Source: Thunnus maccoyii (lineage: Eukaryota; Chordata; Actinopteri; Scombriformes; Scombridae). Taken from it: a stretch of DNA of 64,000 bases. This document shows, in pieces, positions 41,558 to 54,589 of the stretch (position 1 is its first letter; each line of letters starts with the position of its first letter). The translations under genes were made by a program, and so were the position numbers. The DNA is taken from positions 18,710,042 to 18,774,041 of the forward strand of contig NC_056543.1 of assembly GCF_910596095.1 (NCBI RefSeq), given 5' to 3'. The notes beneath the pieces were generated by a model. The model worked only from the letters and a program-made list of their open reading frames with translations, was not told the DNA's origin and made no database searches.

Positions 41558-42340
41558 TTATTTCATGTTTTGGTAAGTTGCATTCAGTTTCACACCACTC
41601 TCGTAGCACAGTACAGAGTGAGCCAATGAGTGCAGAATAACAATTTGTTCTATCCTGTATCCATTCAACAGGCTTCAGTTCTTAGCAGGAGAGGCGAGGA
41701 GGTGAGCAAAGGAATTGTCAGGAAAGCTGCAGGTTACTTTGAGGCAGTCATCTGAAAGCATTAGAGGAACACACAAGTCAGACATTACTGCAGCTAAATC
41801 GGAGAAGTTTATGGAAGAAGGACTGTATACACAAGACATGAGTGCAGATGATACCCTTCCCTGATTGTGATAGATGTTTCCCTGCTAAGCAATTTTTCCC
41901 TTTTGTGCGTCTGAAGTGTGTGTATTGTGCCTATGGTATCAGGGGTAAAGAGTAAATTGTTCTTTTTTATCTGAAGTCAGTTCTTAATATCTTTATTTTC
42001 CTTTTTTTACATGAGTTAGTCAATTATTTTTTTGTATTTTAACCTGGTTTTGTCAATTAGCATAGTTATATCAGGCCCTCAGATGAGCTAGAATTACACA
42101 TTTTTTCTTTCTGAAGTTATTATGATTGCTCAATTGCAAGTGTCAAGTGTATTTTGATTTTGTATGTGAAGCACAGTAATGTAAATCCTTCGTAGTACCA
42201 GTGTTAACAAATATAAGCAGTCTGGATTTAGAATCAAGGGAATCCCTCACTCTTCTTGTTCCCAGTGAACCGAATTCTAGATTGTCCAAATATTTTGATT
42301 AGTAGAAAAAGAACGAATAAAATTGTGTAGTAAAGTACCA
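41558..42340 (+). other. hnrnpa3: hnrnpa3 3' UTR
   Basis: A 3' UTR intron is plausible: GTAAGT at 41573 and an acceptor ending TTCAACAG at 41671, as is common in hnRNP A/B genes. The first clear poly(A) signal AATAAA is at 42316-42321. Confidence 0.65.
42316..42321 (+). terminator. hnrnpa3: hnrnpa3 poly(A) signal
   Basis: AATAAA followed within 20-40 nt by GT-rich sequence, about 760 nt past the stop codon. Confidence 0.65.
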
Positions 42341-42344
42341 TGAG

Positions 42345-45060
42345 GTTCAGTGCGTCATTGGTTCAGAAAAAGATTAAATGAGTGTCAATTTATCTGTTGC
42401 CTGCTCATTGTGACTGTGAAGTTTAGCAAATCAGCCTGCCCAGTACTTTTTTTGGGAGTATTAATATGTATGTGGGTGAATATAGTACAGTGTTCATATA
42501 CTGTATGTATTTACTTGTACCAGGGTCAATGACAAGGGAGATTTGGGTAGTCCTAGGGCAAGGGCCCATACATCACCTATGCCAGTGTTGAGCGAGTAGG
42601 ATTATAACAGCCGCAAGCACCTGCAGTTGGGCCCTCAGCATCGCTAGTGTGGAAGATTGCAGATGACTGTCAGACAGGACGTCTTCAGCCCCAGCACAGT
42701 GGACCAGTCAGCATTTTGAGAGAGAAGGGAGAAGGCAGCATCGAGCACAACGCCCATGGAGGAAGCTTGCAGTGTCGTGCCTGGTAGTGAGCGTCTATCT
42801 CTCTTTCAAGGCTAGCTAAACCCTCCAGCAGCCGGTGCTAGCGAAGAAAGACTAGTTCCTGGACACATTGGAGATCCTGTTGAGTCAGAGATACTGCAGT
42901 TTACCCGCAAAATGCTAGATTTCAGACATTAACGAGAAAAGGGAGTGAGTATTTCACAAAAGCTGACTTAAAGAAGATGGGAGCAGGTAAGAGTAACCAC
43001 TTTGCTTGATTTGCAGATGTGGAAAGAGGCATTCTCTTCTTGCTGAAAATCTGTAAAGACCTGATAACATGGAAGGTTCTGGATGGGTAAGACTTTTTTC
43101 AAAATATTATATAAGGCTGCTCATATTGTAATCTAACAGTGCACTAGGTGGTTATTACATGGTGCAGGGGTCTTTTTTAAGGTAAACCGAGCAGGATGAC
43201 ATCCAGTGTTGCCCCACTTTGACCAGAATCAGCCTGTGAGCTACCATGAAGGCAAAAAATGTATTGTTTTTATCATGTTTTATTTATTTATCTTCAATAT
43301 CACTCCTTTAATATTGATGAAACAAGCTTGGGGAAACAACGAGGTTACCATACTTCCAAGAAAAGAACAATATGGAAGAATGCCAAACTACCATTAAGTC
43401 ATGCAGTATTAAAATACATGGAGATCAGAAAGTCATTGTTGGATCTATATGAATTAGCATAATGATGTAAAAACCTCATGGTAGGGGACTTTAAACCCTG
43501 AAGGAACTTGGTCATTGCTACAAAGGCTAGTCATAATAGTGAAAATAGTGTTTGTCATTTATAAAAAGCTTTGACCAGCCTGGGTTTTTTTTTAAAGCAA
43601 CATGAAACAAGGTCAGATCCTCTGTGCAAATCACAGGGGCAAAATATGTAAAATAATGTAATAATAATGCATATGGCAAACACTGCCTCAGCAGAGAGGA
43701 ACAGTGGTCACAAGTTTAAACCAACAAACTGGGACAGAACAGACGCATTATACTGATGGTTCACAGACTAGTAATTCATATGCAGTCTAATGTGAGTTTG
43801 TATAGGAGACTAGTTTGCATAGTCAAAAAACCTTTCCACGAACTGCTATTTGTTCTACCCTCTGAGTTCAAACTAAGTTCAGATGTCTAGGGAGATTTTG
43901 TTGGTTTTTCCAAAAAACAGGAACTTGTGACCTATTGCTACAGTACTTTTTGTAAATTGTTACTGTATTTGAGCATGTGCAGACGGAGAAATCATTTCAA
44001 TTTAACGTCTTTTATACTTAAATTTACATTTTGGATCATTGTTAAGACATATCATGCTTCATTAATGGTAGGGATACAACCCACAAGATGCTACAAGCCT
44101 AATTTTATGCATTTGAATTGACCTGTCCATTTAAGAGTCGACACAGGTCAAGTCAACACAGTCTGAAATCAGACAAAACATTGCCTGAAAATGTTTCCCT
44201 ATCAGTTGCAGGATAGTATTTTTAAAGAGGAATGTAGAATGACCAGCTTCTTTACACTACAGCTTGGCTATAATAAAACACCAGTGTGAATGAACTACAT
44301 TGGCTGATGAGAAGAGTATGTAAATGTTAAGTGTGACTTGTATTCTTAAATAAAAATATGTTCCATGAACTGAGTGTTTCATTTCTGAACAGCAGTTGAA
44401 AACATCGACCACCAAACGTTCTTCTTTCTTTTGCAGTACAACTCTTCTGAATGTCAAAGCATCATCTTTTGTTTTACTGCATTACTTAATCCACAGATGT
44501 CCTTGAGTTTGTCGTCAGTTTAGTTTGCTACACAGACCCTCTGAAGTTTGGGCTTGGCGATCAAAGGTGGTGTTTGTGTGTGAAAGTGCATGTGGAGCAA
44601 ATACTGATTGTGTAGGGCTTTACCTTTGAATATGTTTGCCCAGTGGACCATTGTGAAGTTGTCATGCATGGTTCGCACTGAGCATACTCTGCCACAGGTC
44701 AACAATTGTGCTCTTTGTTGTGTAACCTAATGAATGCATTGGGTGTGATTTCTTTTGCGACACGAGTTTTACAGTATTAAAAGATTTAGGTTACTGTACA
44801 AACAACCTTGCCCTAATAACAACAAGCAGGTTGGGAAACTGGATTAAACCGATAACGCTTTTGTTTCAGTACAAGATTCCATTTATTTTCTGTTTTGTAA
44901 GGCCTATAATAGAGCCTTCAAGTCAAGAACTGACTTGAACATGTGGTAAGTTATGTAATCGCTCCTTAGACTATATATCCATCTGGCATCAATCTGTTAC
45001 AAGCTGTGGCTAGAGCTGTGGTACACTTCACAATGTTCTCTCTTCAGAAAATAGGAGGCC
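42345..45060. other. hnrnpa3-nfe2l2 tail-to-tail intergenic region
   Basis: The two genes converge here. A GC-richer block at 42560-43086 ends at a good donor (GATGG/GTAAGA) and contains further splice-like sites. An acceptor-like tract ends TTTTGCAG at 44436. These could belong to extended alternative 3' UTRs of hnrnpa3 or to a non-coding RNA. The rest is AT-rich and unassigned. Confidence 0.4.
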
Positions 45061-45078
45061 ATATAGCTATAGGAATAG

Positions 45079-45084
45079 TTTATT
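45079..45084 (-). terminator. nfe2l2: nfe2l2 poly(A) signal (distal)
   Basis: AATAAA on the minus strand, about 360 nt after the stop codon. A proximal alternative is at 45259-45264. Confidence 0.55.
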
Positions 45085-45443
45085 GAAAACCACAGAAGTC
45101 AAGATTTAAAAAAGGAACCTGGGCAGCAAATCATAAGGTAAAGTTATAAAACATGAGTAACAATGATTGAAACAATCATTAGCATACAGAAACATGATAT
45201 ATACAATATATATATTTATATATACATCAACATTTTTATCAATCTGAAAAGCAAGTCATTTATTTACAATTGGTTATAGAATCTGTGAAGGTTTCAGAGT
45301 ACAAAAGAAGTAAAATATCAAAAATATTACAACATTCAGAGGAATAAGCCAAAACTATACAATAGTTCTGCCGAGCTACTACTGCTTAAAGCGAGCGACT
45401 ACAAAGTTATTGCATAGTATTACTATGATAATGCAGTACCTTA

Positions 45444-48400
45444 TTACAAAGGAGAAATGTGGTTGTCTTCGCTCTTGAAAGTCTTTTTAACGCGAGGAAC
45501 AAGGAAGACGCTGCCATCAGTTGACTGCTGGAGGGAGTAGTCAGATGGGGAGTAGGTATTCCCCTTCTCATCTCTCAACATGCTAAAGACTTCCAGGTAC
45601 AAGCTGTTGAGCTGCTTCTTCATTTCCTTAAGGTTTTTGATGTTCTGGCTTTTCTCGCTCAGCAGACGCTCCTTTTCATCTTTCAGTGAGTCAAGGTCGC
45701 CCTCGAGCCCCACAATGTTCTCCATCTTGCGTTTGCGGCAGTTCTGGGCAGCTACCTTATTCTTGCCGCGGCGGCGTATGTCTCGGACCAGGGCCAGCTG
45801 GGCCTCACTCAGTTGGTGCTTTGACATCATCTCATTGAAGTCATCAACAGGCAGATTAATAATCATGTCAACAGTGAACGGGATTTTGAGGGCCTTAGCC
45901 CTCTGCTCGTCTCTGGAGAGACGCATGTCAGAGCGTTTCTTATGCTTGTCTTTGGTGAAGGGGGAGTTGTTGTGGCCATTCTCCACTGCTGGCTCCGTCT
46001 TTTGTTGTTTGGGTTTCTTGTCCTGCTGTTGTGGCTGACCTATTACTGCAGATACAGGAACTCCTGACTGAAGATCATCAGGTTGGAAATTTAATGAGAA
46101 CATCTCTGAGTAGTCAGATTCTGCACTCCCGGGGTTGTGGTCCATCTCCTCCATGTCTGAATCACTGTAACCAAAGGACCCATCTCCGTATACAGATTTC
46201 CCAGGCGAACTAGCATTTGGACTTGTGTTTGTAGAGATTCCTGAATCTGAGTCTGGCAATTCTGCCTTCAGATTTTGTTTGCCTCTGTCAAATGCATCTC
46301 CAGGTGAGAGGCTGTAAAGGTCCACTGGTATGAAGAGCGGCTTGTTTGGGATATCAGACATGATGCTACTTTCATTCCCTTCAAGGCCAGGCTGACCACT
46401 GCTTTCTTCCAGTATGGTGTTGGGGTAAAATACATCACAGAAACCTTCTGCACTGAAGTTAGTATTTAACTGAGGATCTTTTTCCTTAATCTGGCCAAGA
46501 TTGTCCGCCGGGGCCATGCTGGGAACAGAGCCATCAAATGTATTCATAAATTCTGCAGGACAGACATTTAAATTGTTTGTCTCCCCTTCTGTGACAGTGG
46601 ACATGGGGTAATAAGTATAGCTTGGATTCTGTACTTCAGGGTTGTTTGGAAGAGGATAGGTTGTAGTTTCCAGTGTGTCCTCCATTTGCATGTTTAAGCA
46701 TTGCTTGAAAAAAAAAAAAGATAAAGAATTAGTTAAATATATACAATCAACGCAGCTATTACAGTGCACGTATCACATTTTGTTTTGTGTCAAATACAAA
46801 GATTTAACATGCTTAAATCTTTTATTTTTTATTGCATGACGTGGTATGTTTTGCCATGCAGTTGGTCATACTGACAAATTCCTGTACATAGTGCTAGGTG
46901 TCCCAAAAGGAGGTGGATTCACTGATTTAAAAGCATAGGTACCCTATGTGAATTTCTAAGACTGGAAACTAGAAATTACGAGGACAGTTCTCCCAGCTTG
47001 CTGTTGCAGTGAGGTGGACCAATTGTTATCTCCACAACACAGAAGCAGCAAATTTCTAACAAAATTCTACAGAGCCCCATTTCTACAATGTGTCTTGTCA
47101 ACAACTGGAACAACTCTGAAGCTGTATGGTTAGGACTGTAGTCCAGTCTATTCTGAAACAAGGCAATGAATGTTACACTGCCCCACCCATCAGCAAATGC
47201 AAATAGCTGCTTTGAAACAAAACTGATAAGGCAGCTACTGACAATCACGCACATCTTCACGTTCCTGACAAAAAGCAAAGGTTTTAAGACTGCCACACCC
47301 TCACTGAACATGAACATGTTTTACTAATCATACAAACTGCATCACACCATAAAACCTCCTGTCCTAATGCTCTAAAAAGTCTCAACACAGAAACCTTATG
47401 TAATCACAGTGGAATGAGCCCTGTGCACCTGCGTCCCTCTATATGAGACCCATAGGGCAAACAAAAAGTGTCTGTCCTCCACTGCCGGGGCTCCTGCCGT
47501 TGATTCATTCTTTGGGTATTTGTTCCACAACACAAACCACCATGCCACTGAGGCACTAGAATCCATGTATACCATACCTGCAGCTCTGGGAGGGACAAAA
47601 GCTCCATCCAGGCCTGCTCCAAATCTGGGGACATCCTCTGTTGTGGTGGTGGTGGTGATAGTGGACCTGGGGAAAGAGTGACCGGTGGCAGAGCTGGCTG
47701 CTCAGGGGATATCATGATAGTGCTGCTGCTGCTAGGTGATGGAACAGCAGTCGTGTCCAGGCAAACTGAGGTGTTCTATGAGACAAACACATGAATATAG
47801 ATGTTACAATTATAAGGTTACAATTATAACTAAAAAGTCCTGTTCAAGGCTGACAGCTATAATGTCGCATTTTAGATAATCATTAGATGTTCTTACCTCA
47901 GTTTCCTCTACAGGAAATGTTTCTGCCAGCAGCTGCAAACATTCATCAAATGACATGGTATCACCATTCTCTTCTGTGAAGCTGACATTCTGCAAGAGAG
48001 GGTGAGATACCTACTATTAAATTTACCACCTAGCATCCTTAGTAGCACACCATCTTTTAAAAACAGCACATGATTTTATATTTATAGAGCTCAGGTCTCC
48101 ATAGAGTAGTTTCTAAAGCACAATACAGCGATGCAAAACTACAGACCCACCTGTGTGTCTGTAATTACACAAGATGAGGTGGTTACCTAGCTACAACAGA
48201 GCTGCAGCCTATCAAAGGAGGTGGGAGTGGTCCAGTCCTGACATGAGTAATGATGGCTATGTGCAGGTACCTGTGTAACCTCTAGAGGTGAGACTGTCGA
48301 CTGCAGTGGGGCGCTGGGTGGCGGGCGGGGTATGTACTCTCCTGTCTCCTCATCTAGCTGTAGCTGTGCCAGCAGGGCCTTCTCTTGCTCCCGGAGCAGA

Positions 48401-51400
48401 TGCAGCCGCTTCTCTTCCTCCAGCTCCCGCTGCCTCTGGAGCTCATGCTCTTTCTGACGATGGTTGTAGTCGAACACCTCACGCCTGGCACCGAGATCGA
48501 TGTCCTGCTTCCACAGGATGTCAATCAGTTCCATGTCCTAGAAAAGAACGACAGATCAGTTTAGAGAGTTGTGAGCCGTGGCCATGCTGTCCTGCAGTGA
48601 GAATGTGATCAGCATTGGAGCAAAGAAGAGTGTCCCTGCTGTGAAGCATGGCTGCCGCACCTGCCACACCCTGTCCCTCAGTATCTGTTCACTGACAACA
48701 ACAACACTGGCAAGTGTGTCAACTAGGAGAAGCCTCATGAATAATGGATACACTTCTCTATTTCCCCTGTTGCCACCACACACCAGCAGACACGTATCCT
48801 CTCTTGATTCTCTTTCCAAGGGAAGTGGTCAGTACCCATCCGATTAAACTGAGGTGTGAATTCATTTGTCACAACCAGACTCACATATAGGGCACACTTT
48901 AAGTCAAGTTTTTGCATTAAGTGACTTTATGTTACAGGTTAAAATTATCTGTTTGTTCTCTACAAGAAGTAAAGTTAAATCCCAAAAATTCATGTTGTAT
49001 TTTGCAGTATTTATAAAATCAGGATTCTAAGAAATGTCTGCAGTTTAAAAAATGTAATATCACAATGCTTAGAGAACATATGATAAATATACAAGATGAC
49101 AACAGTAATGTTCCTAAAAAGGTGGTAGTGTAACCAAATAAAATTAGGAAGGTGAGGCTGTAGATTTGTTTCTAGATGGAATTCCAGACCTTGTTTCCTT
49201 GTTTTCTTCCTTGGTACATCTCAGAATAAAACTATTTATAGCTGACCTCAACATATTCTGCCTCAAAACTGCACAAAAGATTTTGCCCCACATTTAGTAT
49301 TTACACATGAAGCTGTTGTTGACAGTACAGAATGTTAGACACATGGGTACTAACAACTATGGGGCATATTTTAATTCTATTTCCTGTAGATTTCCCCTCA
49401 CAGGCCTTTTTCAAACAAGAATGTGTTAAGATAAACTCTGCTGCTCTCTTCCTTGGGTCTCTTACCAGAACATATTTACAGAAGTAAACCATTTCACAAG
49501 GCCCTGGGATGTTGCATAAACCGAAGATACTGGTTCACAAGAAAATTTCTGCGCATGTGACTTGTTTGTTCCTCAGATTCGGGTATAAACATAACTTATG
49601 GGCTAGGCTTCAAACTGCTTGCTGTCGGTCATATGGCTCAAACAGACATAGCCCGGAGGAAGCCAAAAAGGAAGAAAAAAAAAGCAGAACAATACACAAT
49701 AAAGAGGATGTGAAAATGTGACGAGAAAATATGGTATAAAAATGTTGTCTGCCTTTTAATTATTATTATTCAGTACAATGGGTTGTGTAGTAAATCTTCA
49801 TAAACTTACAATAGCCCACAAGTATCTATATATATCTACATTTTAAGACATTGTTGACACAGTTCCTGACTACAGCTGTGGCACAGCAAAATAAGAACCC
49901 ACTATAACCCTCTTTTACACAGTGTTGCATCAGAGGCATGGCCGCCGAAGGATTACACATTACTAAAGCTGCCAGCCATAAATCACACTCACCGGCTGAG
50001 AGGTGAACACACAACCAGACATTATGGCTGCTGCAGGAATGAGGAAGTTCCCTAAAATGTCTGAACAGACTTCTTGAGGTCATCCATGTTTTGCACACTT
50101 AAAAAACCACACTCCTGTCTGTTGACCGCAACTTATAAGCTCATCAGACAAGTCATATGAGTCACTTTAAAAAAAACAATCTCACGTCTAAAAAAGGTCT
50201 GTCGTGAACCCTTTAGCTGTCACTGATTAACGATCATGTTATATAATGATATAGAACCAAAGTAGTCTAACAAATCTTGGCTCGTGTTCTGTATCTGCAC
50301 CAAATTTGATTGTGTAAACGTGGGCGTGTAAGATCAGGTTATCGGTATGGTATCAGTTACGTGGCTGTCACAAGACTTGGATTGGCACCAGAACAAGGAA
50401 ACTAACTCATAAAATTACTCCGATTTCCCACACCTCTCTGCCAAACAATGAGCCGTAAGACAAACCGAACAACATGCCTTAAGTTTAAAGTATGAGCAGA
50501 AAACACATGTTTAAAAAAAAAAATACGGGCATACTTTGAAACAGGACAAACTAATAGCTAATGCTTCCTCTGGCTATCAAAGCAGGTGATAGTGGAGAGA
50601 ACTGAGATGTGTGTGTGTGCTCTTTCACTATGGGTTGTTCATTTACTTCTCTTCAGCACTCTTCAACACAAAGGGCCTCAAAAAGGGGACCTGACTCCTG
50701 GAGTTTATCACAAGCCAGTGGACATCCACCCTTGACCGAGGATGATGAAACACAGTCGCACATGTTCCAAAACAGCCCTTTTTCTGTCCTTACTTACTTC
50801 CACCTACCTTTGACTGTGACAAGTTAAACTAAAGGCCACAAAAATTATACTTAAAAATAATTCATGTTCAACATCTTGTTCAATGTGTATGAACAATTGG
50901 GAAAACAAGTCTAGACTGAGCTTGTGTGTGTACGTTTTGTTTTTGTTTTTTGTTTTGTTTTTTTGTTGTGGTTTTTTTTTTTTTTTACAAAATACACTAA
51001 AAGACAAACAGCAAAGGCTGAGGCAACAGTATAGCCTTTACAGAAATCATTCACAGCGGTTCAAGCTGTTGCCTTTATCAGATATGGGATCACATGCTTG
51101 GAGGAAGGGGGTGGAGGGGGGAGGAGGGAGACACACTTACGGGAAAAAGAACCCAAAAGAAGACAGCCCATGGTTTTCTGTTTGCCCAACTTGTCAGGGC
51201 AAAGGCAACAATGTCATTTTGTTTAAAATATCACCACAAACAGCAATATTTCTACCTGGTTTTTATATAAGACTTATTTAACTTCCTGCCGAGAAAAAAA
51301 AACGTCACAACTCGATGACTTGCAGAACTGAAAGCGGTACAGAGGGCAACCTTAATATATCTAACTAATGAAAGAGAAGTCTTCTCTATACTGACGCTAC

Positions 51401-51647
51401 ATTATAACGTCTTAACTACGCCATAAGCTGATTTGTCACTGTGTTTAGATGAATTGATCCGGGACAAACATTTAAAAAGTTGCCCTGAACTATAAACACG
51501 TCTCTTCCTCTCCGTTAGATCACATAAAGGGAATTGAGGGGCACTGCCAGCCTGTCAATTGATCTCTTCTGTAGTGATCACCCAATAAAAATGTGTTATT
51601 TAGCCTACCTGTTGACGGGAATGCATCACCTCCATTTCCATCATCAT
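45444..51647 (-). CDS. nfe2l2: Nuclear factor erythroid 2-related factor 2 (Nrf2)
   Basis: A CNC-bZIP activator that, with small Maf proteins, switches on antioxidant and detoxification genes; KEAP1 holds it in the cytoplasm for degradation. Coding exons, minus strand: 51609-51647, 48271-48537, 47897-47989, 47578-47775, 45444-46703, all joined in phase 0; 618 aa (human 605). Neh2 has DLG (27-29) and ETGE (77-80), the low- and high-affinity KEAP1 sites. Neh4-like [14 protein letters not shown] and Neh5-like [15 protein letters not shown] follow. Neh6 has DSGIS (352-356); the second degron DSAPGS of human is HNPGS here. The basic region ([17 protein letters not shown], about 508-524) and leucine zipper follow, then Neh3 VFLVPRVKK (598-606). 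The start is one of three consecutive ATGs (51639-51647). Its place beside the inferred hoxda landscape suggests the teleost a-copy (nfe2l2a). Confidence 0.97.
48538..51608 (-). other. nfe2l2: nfe2l2 intron 1
   Basis: A 3.07-kb intron between the short first exon and the Neh2 exon. It contains a T/G-rich low-complexity stretch (50936-50990) and no exon or RNA gene I can support. Short frames on both strands are incidental. Confidence 0.75.
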
Positions 51648-51649
51648 GG

Positions 51650-51930
51650 AGATCTGCCTTGCCGTAAAGAAACGCCTTATGTAGGCCTAAATATATATGT
51701 GTGTGTGTATGTGAGTGTATTATTCCTCAATTGGCAGGTTGAAATGGCGAGATGAAGTCCGGTAGCGATAGTCCGACGCGGTGGCTGAATTTGAGGGAAA
51801 TATTGCTTCCTCTAATCTAATGATCGTTACGGAAATGATGGCCCTGCCCACCGCTGCGGCACCGGGATCGTCCCCCTCACCGGCCTATGAGGCGATAGAT
51901 ACGGGCTGTGCATGCGTGTGGCGCCCGCTA
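51650..51930 (-). promoter_or_regulatory. nfe2l2: nfe2l2 5' UTR and CpG-rich promoter region
   Basis: Upstream of the start codon, 51765-51930 is locally CpG-rich (GTCCGACGCGG, CCGCTGCGGCACCGG, GTGGCGCCCGC) in otherwise AT-rich DNA. An E-box CACGTG is further out at 52032-52037. No TATA box is placed convincingly. Confidence 0.5.
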
Positions 51931-52252
51931 GGCTGAGCAGAGCAGCGAGGAGATATCACACTACCAAATAAAAACATTAAATAATATGTATATGTACATT
52001 TTGAGCTCTGAAAGTCGTAAAGATTGCCGCTCACGTGATTATAAATAAATAGCCCTATATAAAAATATCTTAGCACGTGCCACTGTGTCTAACCATTAAA
52101 GACACTAAAATCTTCTTGGTCTGAATTTCTGAACATCATTTTTTTTACATTTTGAGATCCCTGTAAGCTCATTTTTATGTAATTATGAAACAAGAAACCA
52201 CATCTACCATTTTAATTGTAACTCCGTCACCAGAAAAGTTTTGGTTGTTTCA

Positions 52253-52268
52253 TAGCGCCCCCTGCTGG
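52253..52268 (-). promoter_or_regulatory. CTCF-like motif, minus orientation
   Basis: TAGCGCCCCCTGCTGG is the reverse complement of CCAGCAGGGGGCGCTA, an excellent match to the CTCF core. It lies about 600 bp upstream of the nfe2l2 start codon. Confidence 0.6.
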
Positions 52269-52531
52269 TCACACAGCTCGGTGTGGACGTGGAGGCCCTG
52301 GGGCCCCAATGTCCCGTTGTGATGTGGAAACACTATAGACAGACCCACTGCAACTGGCAGACCACCACAAAACTGTTATAGGGGCCAGATATGCTTTAGT
52401 GCATATTGTATATTCATCTTAATTGTCCTAAAATTGATACATTGACAATAAAGATTTTGTTGGATTAGAAAATGAAAAAGTAGTGTAACCTATGAAGTTA
52501 TTGTAAACTTACTAATGAGTTGAGTGGACAG

Positions 52532-53211
52532 CAGTGGTGGAAAGTAATTATGTACACTTACTCAAATACAGTTTGGATTGAACAGTTTTTCTCCACTATA
52601 CAATTATTTTACTTTGATACATAAATATGCAAATCTGTACACAAGCAAAACATATGTCCAGTTACATATGACCAAAGTACATTTACTTGAGTACTGTATT
52701 TCACTAGAGTAAAATGTTGAGGTACTTGTACTAACATATGTCCATTTTCTGCTACTTAATACTTCTACTTCACTACATTTCAGAGGGAAATATTGTACTT
52801 TTCACTTTATTTAATGGCTGTAGTTACCAGTTACTTTACATATTAAGATTTTGTATACAAAACATGTGATAAGTAATAAATAAGATACAATGTATTTGTT
52901 TGATTAAACTATCCCTACAGTATATAAAGTAGGTACAATTAGCTCTTTCTTAACAGCTACAACATTTAAATGCTGCTTTAACATTAATTCATATGTAATA
53001 ATATTACAATAACATTTCACATAATTATATAGTTTAAGGGGCTAATAAGGAGGCTATTTTTTTTACTTATTTTAAGCATGTTTTACTGATACAACTTTTG
53101 TACTTTAGGTTCTGAAAGCAGAATTTTCACTTGTAATGGAGTTTGTATCATTAAAGTGTGGTATTACCATTTTTACTTAAGTATTAGGTCTGAATATGTC
53201 TTCCACTACTG
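52532..53211. mobile_element. CAGTGGTGGAA-type MITE
   Basis: It begins GCAGTGGTGGAAAGTAATTA and ends TTCCACTACTGG. The interior consists of the recurring TACTTTTACTT/AAGTAC wording typical of this fish family. Both termini are present and it is non-coding. Confidence 0.82.
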
Positions 53212-53215
53212 GTGC

Positions 53216-53389
53216 TTTAGATTTAACAACCCAACAGTAAATGCAGTTAAAACTGGTTCAACATTGATGCATTAAATTGCTACTTAAATGTCAATGTATC
53301 AATAGTAATAATCCAATAATATAGACTACTATAATACCTACCACTCTGAAAGAAGGCGTTCTCCATACTGAGTACTTTTACTTTAAGTC
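53216..53389. mobile_element. Internal fragment of the same MITE family
   Basis: Interior wording of the family without either end: CAACCCAACAGTAAATGCAG, AATAATCCAATAATATA and ACTCTGAAAGAAGGCG. It is squeezed between two copies that have both ends. Confidence 0.55.
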
Positions 53390-54082
53390 AATGGCGGAAA
53401 GTACATTTATTCAAGTACTGTACTTTATACAATTTTAAGTACTTCTACTTTACTTGAGTATTTCCAATTTACAGTACTTTAACTTCTGCTCCTTTCAGGT
53501 GGGAATATTGCACTTTACTCCATTTATTTAACAGGTAGGCTGTGTACTCCACTACATTTACTTACTTACTTACTTTCACTACATTTCAACTATAATTACT
53601 ATTTACTTTGTTTTACCTACAAAACATATGATCAACTTATAAAATAGGATGCATTATTTAAGATTAAAAGCCATGTATACACATACAGGTGTTTTCAGTT
53701 ATGTGGCAGATTAGACCTGCTCAGGTTTGAATTATACAAAGCTCTGCTGGGATGAGTTTACTAGTAAAAATAATAAAGTTGTAACTTTTCCTGCAACAAA
53801 ACTAACTGGAGAGCTCCTGAAATCCTGAAAAAAAGAATATTTTTCATCTTGATAATAACTTGTGCACATGAAATACTATCTTGTGCCAATAAGATTAAAT
53901 CTTTTAGGACCTTGAGGGCTCCCTAAGTGTATGTAACTCTCTGAAAGGGGCCATTATGTATTGTGAATACTTTTAGTTTGGATATTTTAAGTATTTTTTT
54001 TCTAGTAATACTAGTATTTTTACAATGTGGTATTGCTACTTTTACTAGGTAAAGGATTTGAATAGACTATTTTTATCTACTG
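53390..54082. mobile_element. CAGTGGTGGAA-type MITE, second copy
   Basis: It begins CAATGGCGGAAAGTACATTT and closes near ATCTACTGC at 54082. It has the same orientation as the copy at 52532 and is diverged from it. Confidence 0.72.
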
Positions 54083-54589
54083 CTTTTAATTTTCTGATAA
54101 TAGGCCTCCTCTTTTATATTACCCAAGTAAACATTTGAATGAAGGATTTGTACTTAATAATTAGGAGAGTATTTCGCTTTACTTTTACTTGTGAAATATC
54201 TGAGTTCTTAAACCTCTGGTGGACGGACGTGTTGTATTTCAGTTTAATATGCCATTAACTGCGAAATTTAAACTTAAAATGAACTCGCAATCCAAGACTA
54301 CTCCTGTTTTTAAAAAAGTTGTTAAGGTTTATTAAATCCACACAGCTAATTAAACGTAGGCCATACTGACACCTCAGCGTAAATAAGAAGTCGGATCGCG
54401 ATGTAAAGTAGCTTTCAAAATATGTCAAGGTAATAAGACAGGCTCCTGGCTCTAGCACCTATCTGCAAAGAACCTCACACTGAAGTGCAGCCCACTGTGC
54501 CACTGCGTGAAATTACACTAAAAAGCCCAATTTTTTCCCTCCTCGAGCGCGTTCATGAGCACGCGTTCACGTTTGGCAGCTCCACGTCG

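Noticed and set aside
45580-46038. 152-codon plus-strand frame
   Set aside because: Antisense shadow of the nfe2l2 bZIP exon; its Arg/Ser/Leu-rich sequence follows from the sense codons.
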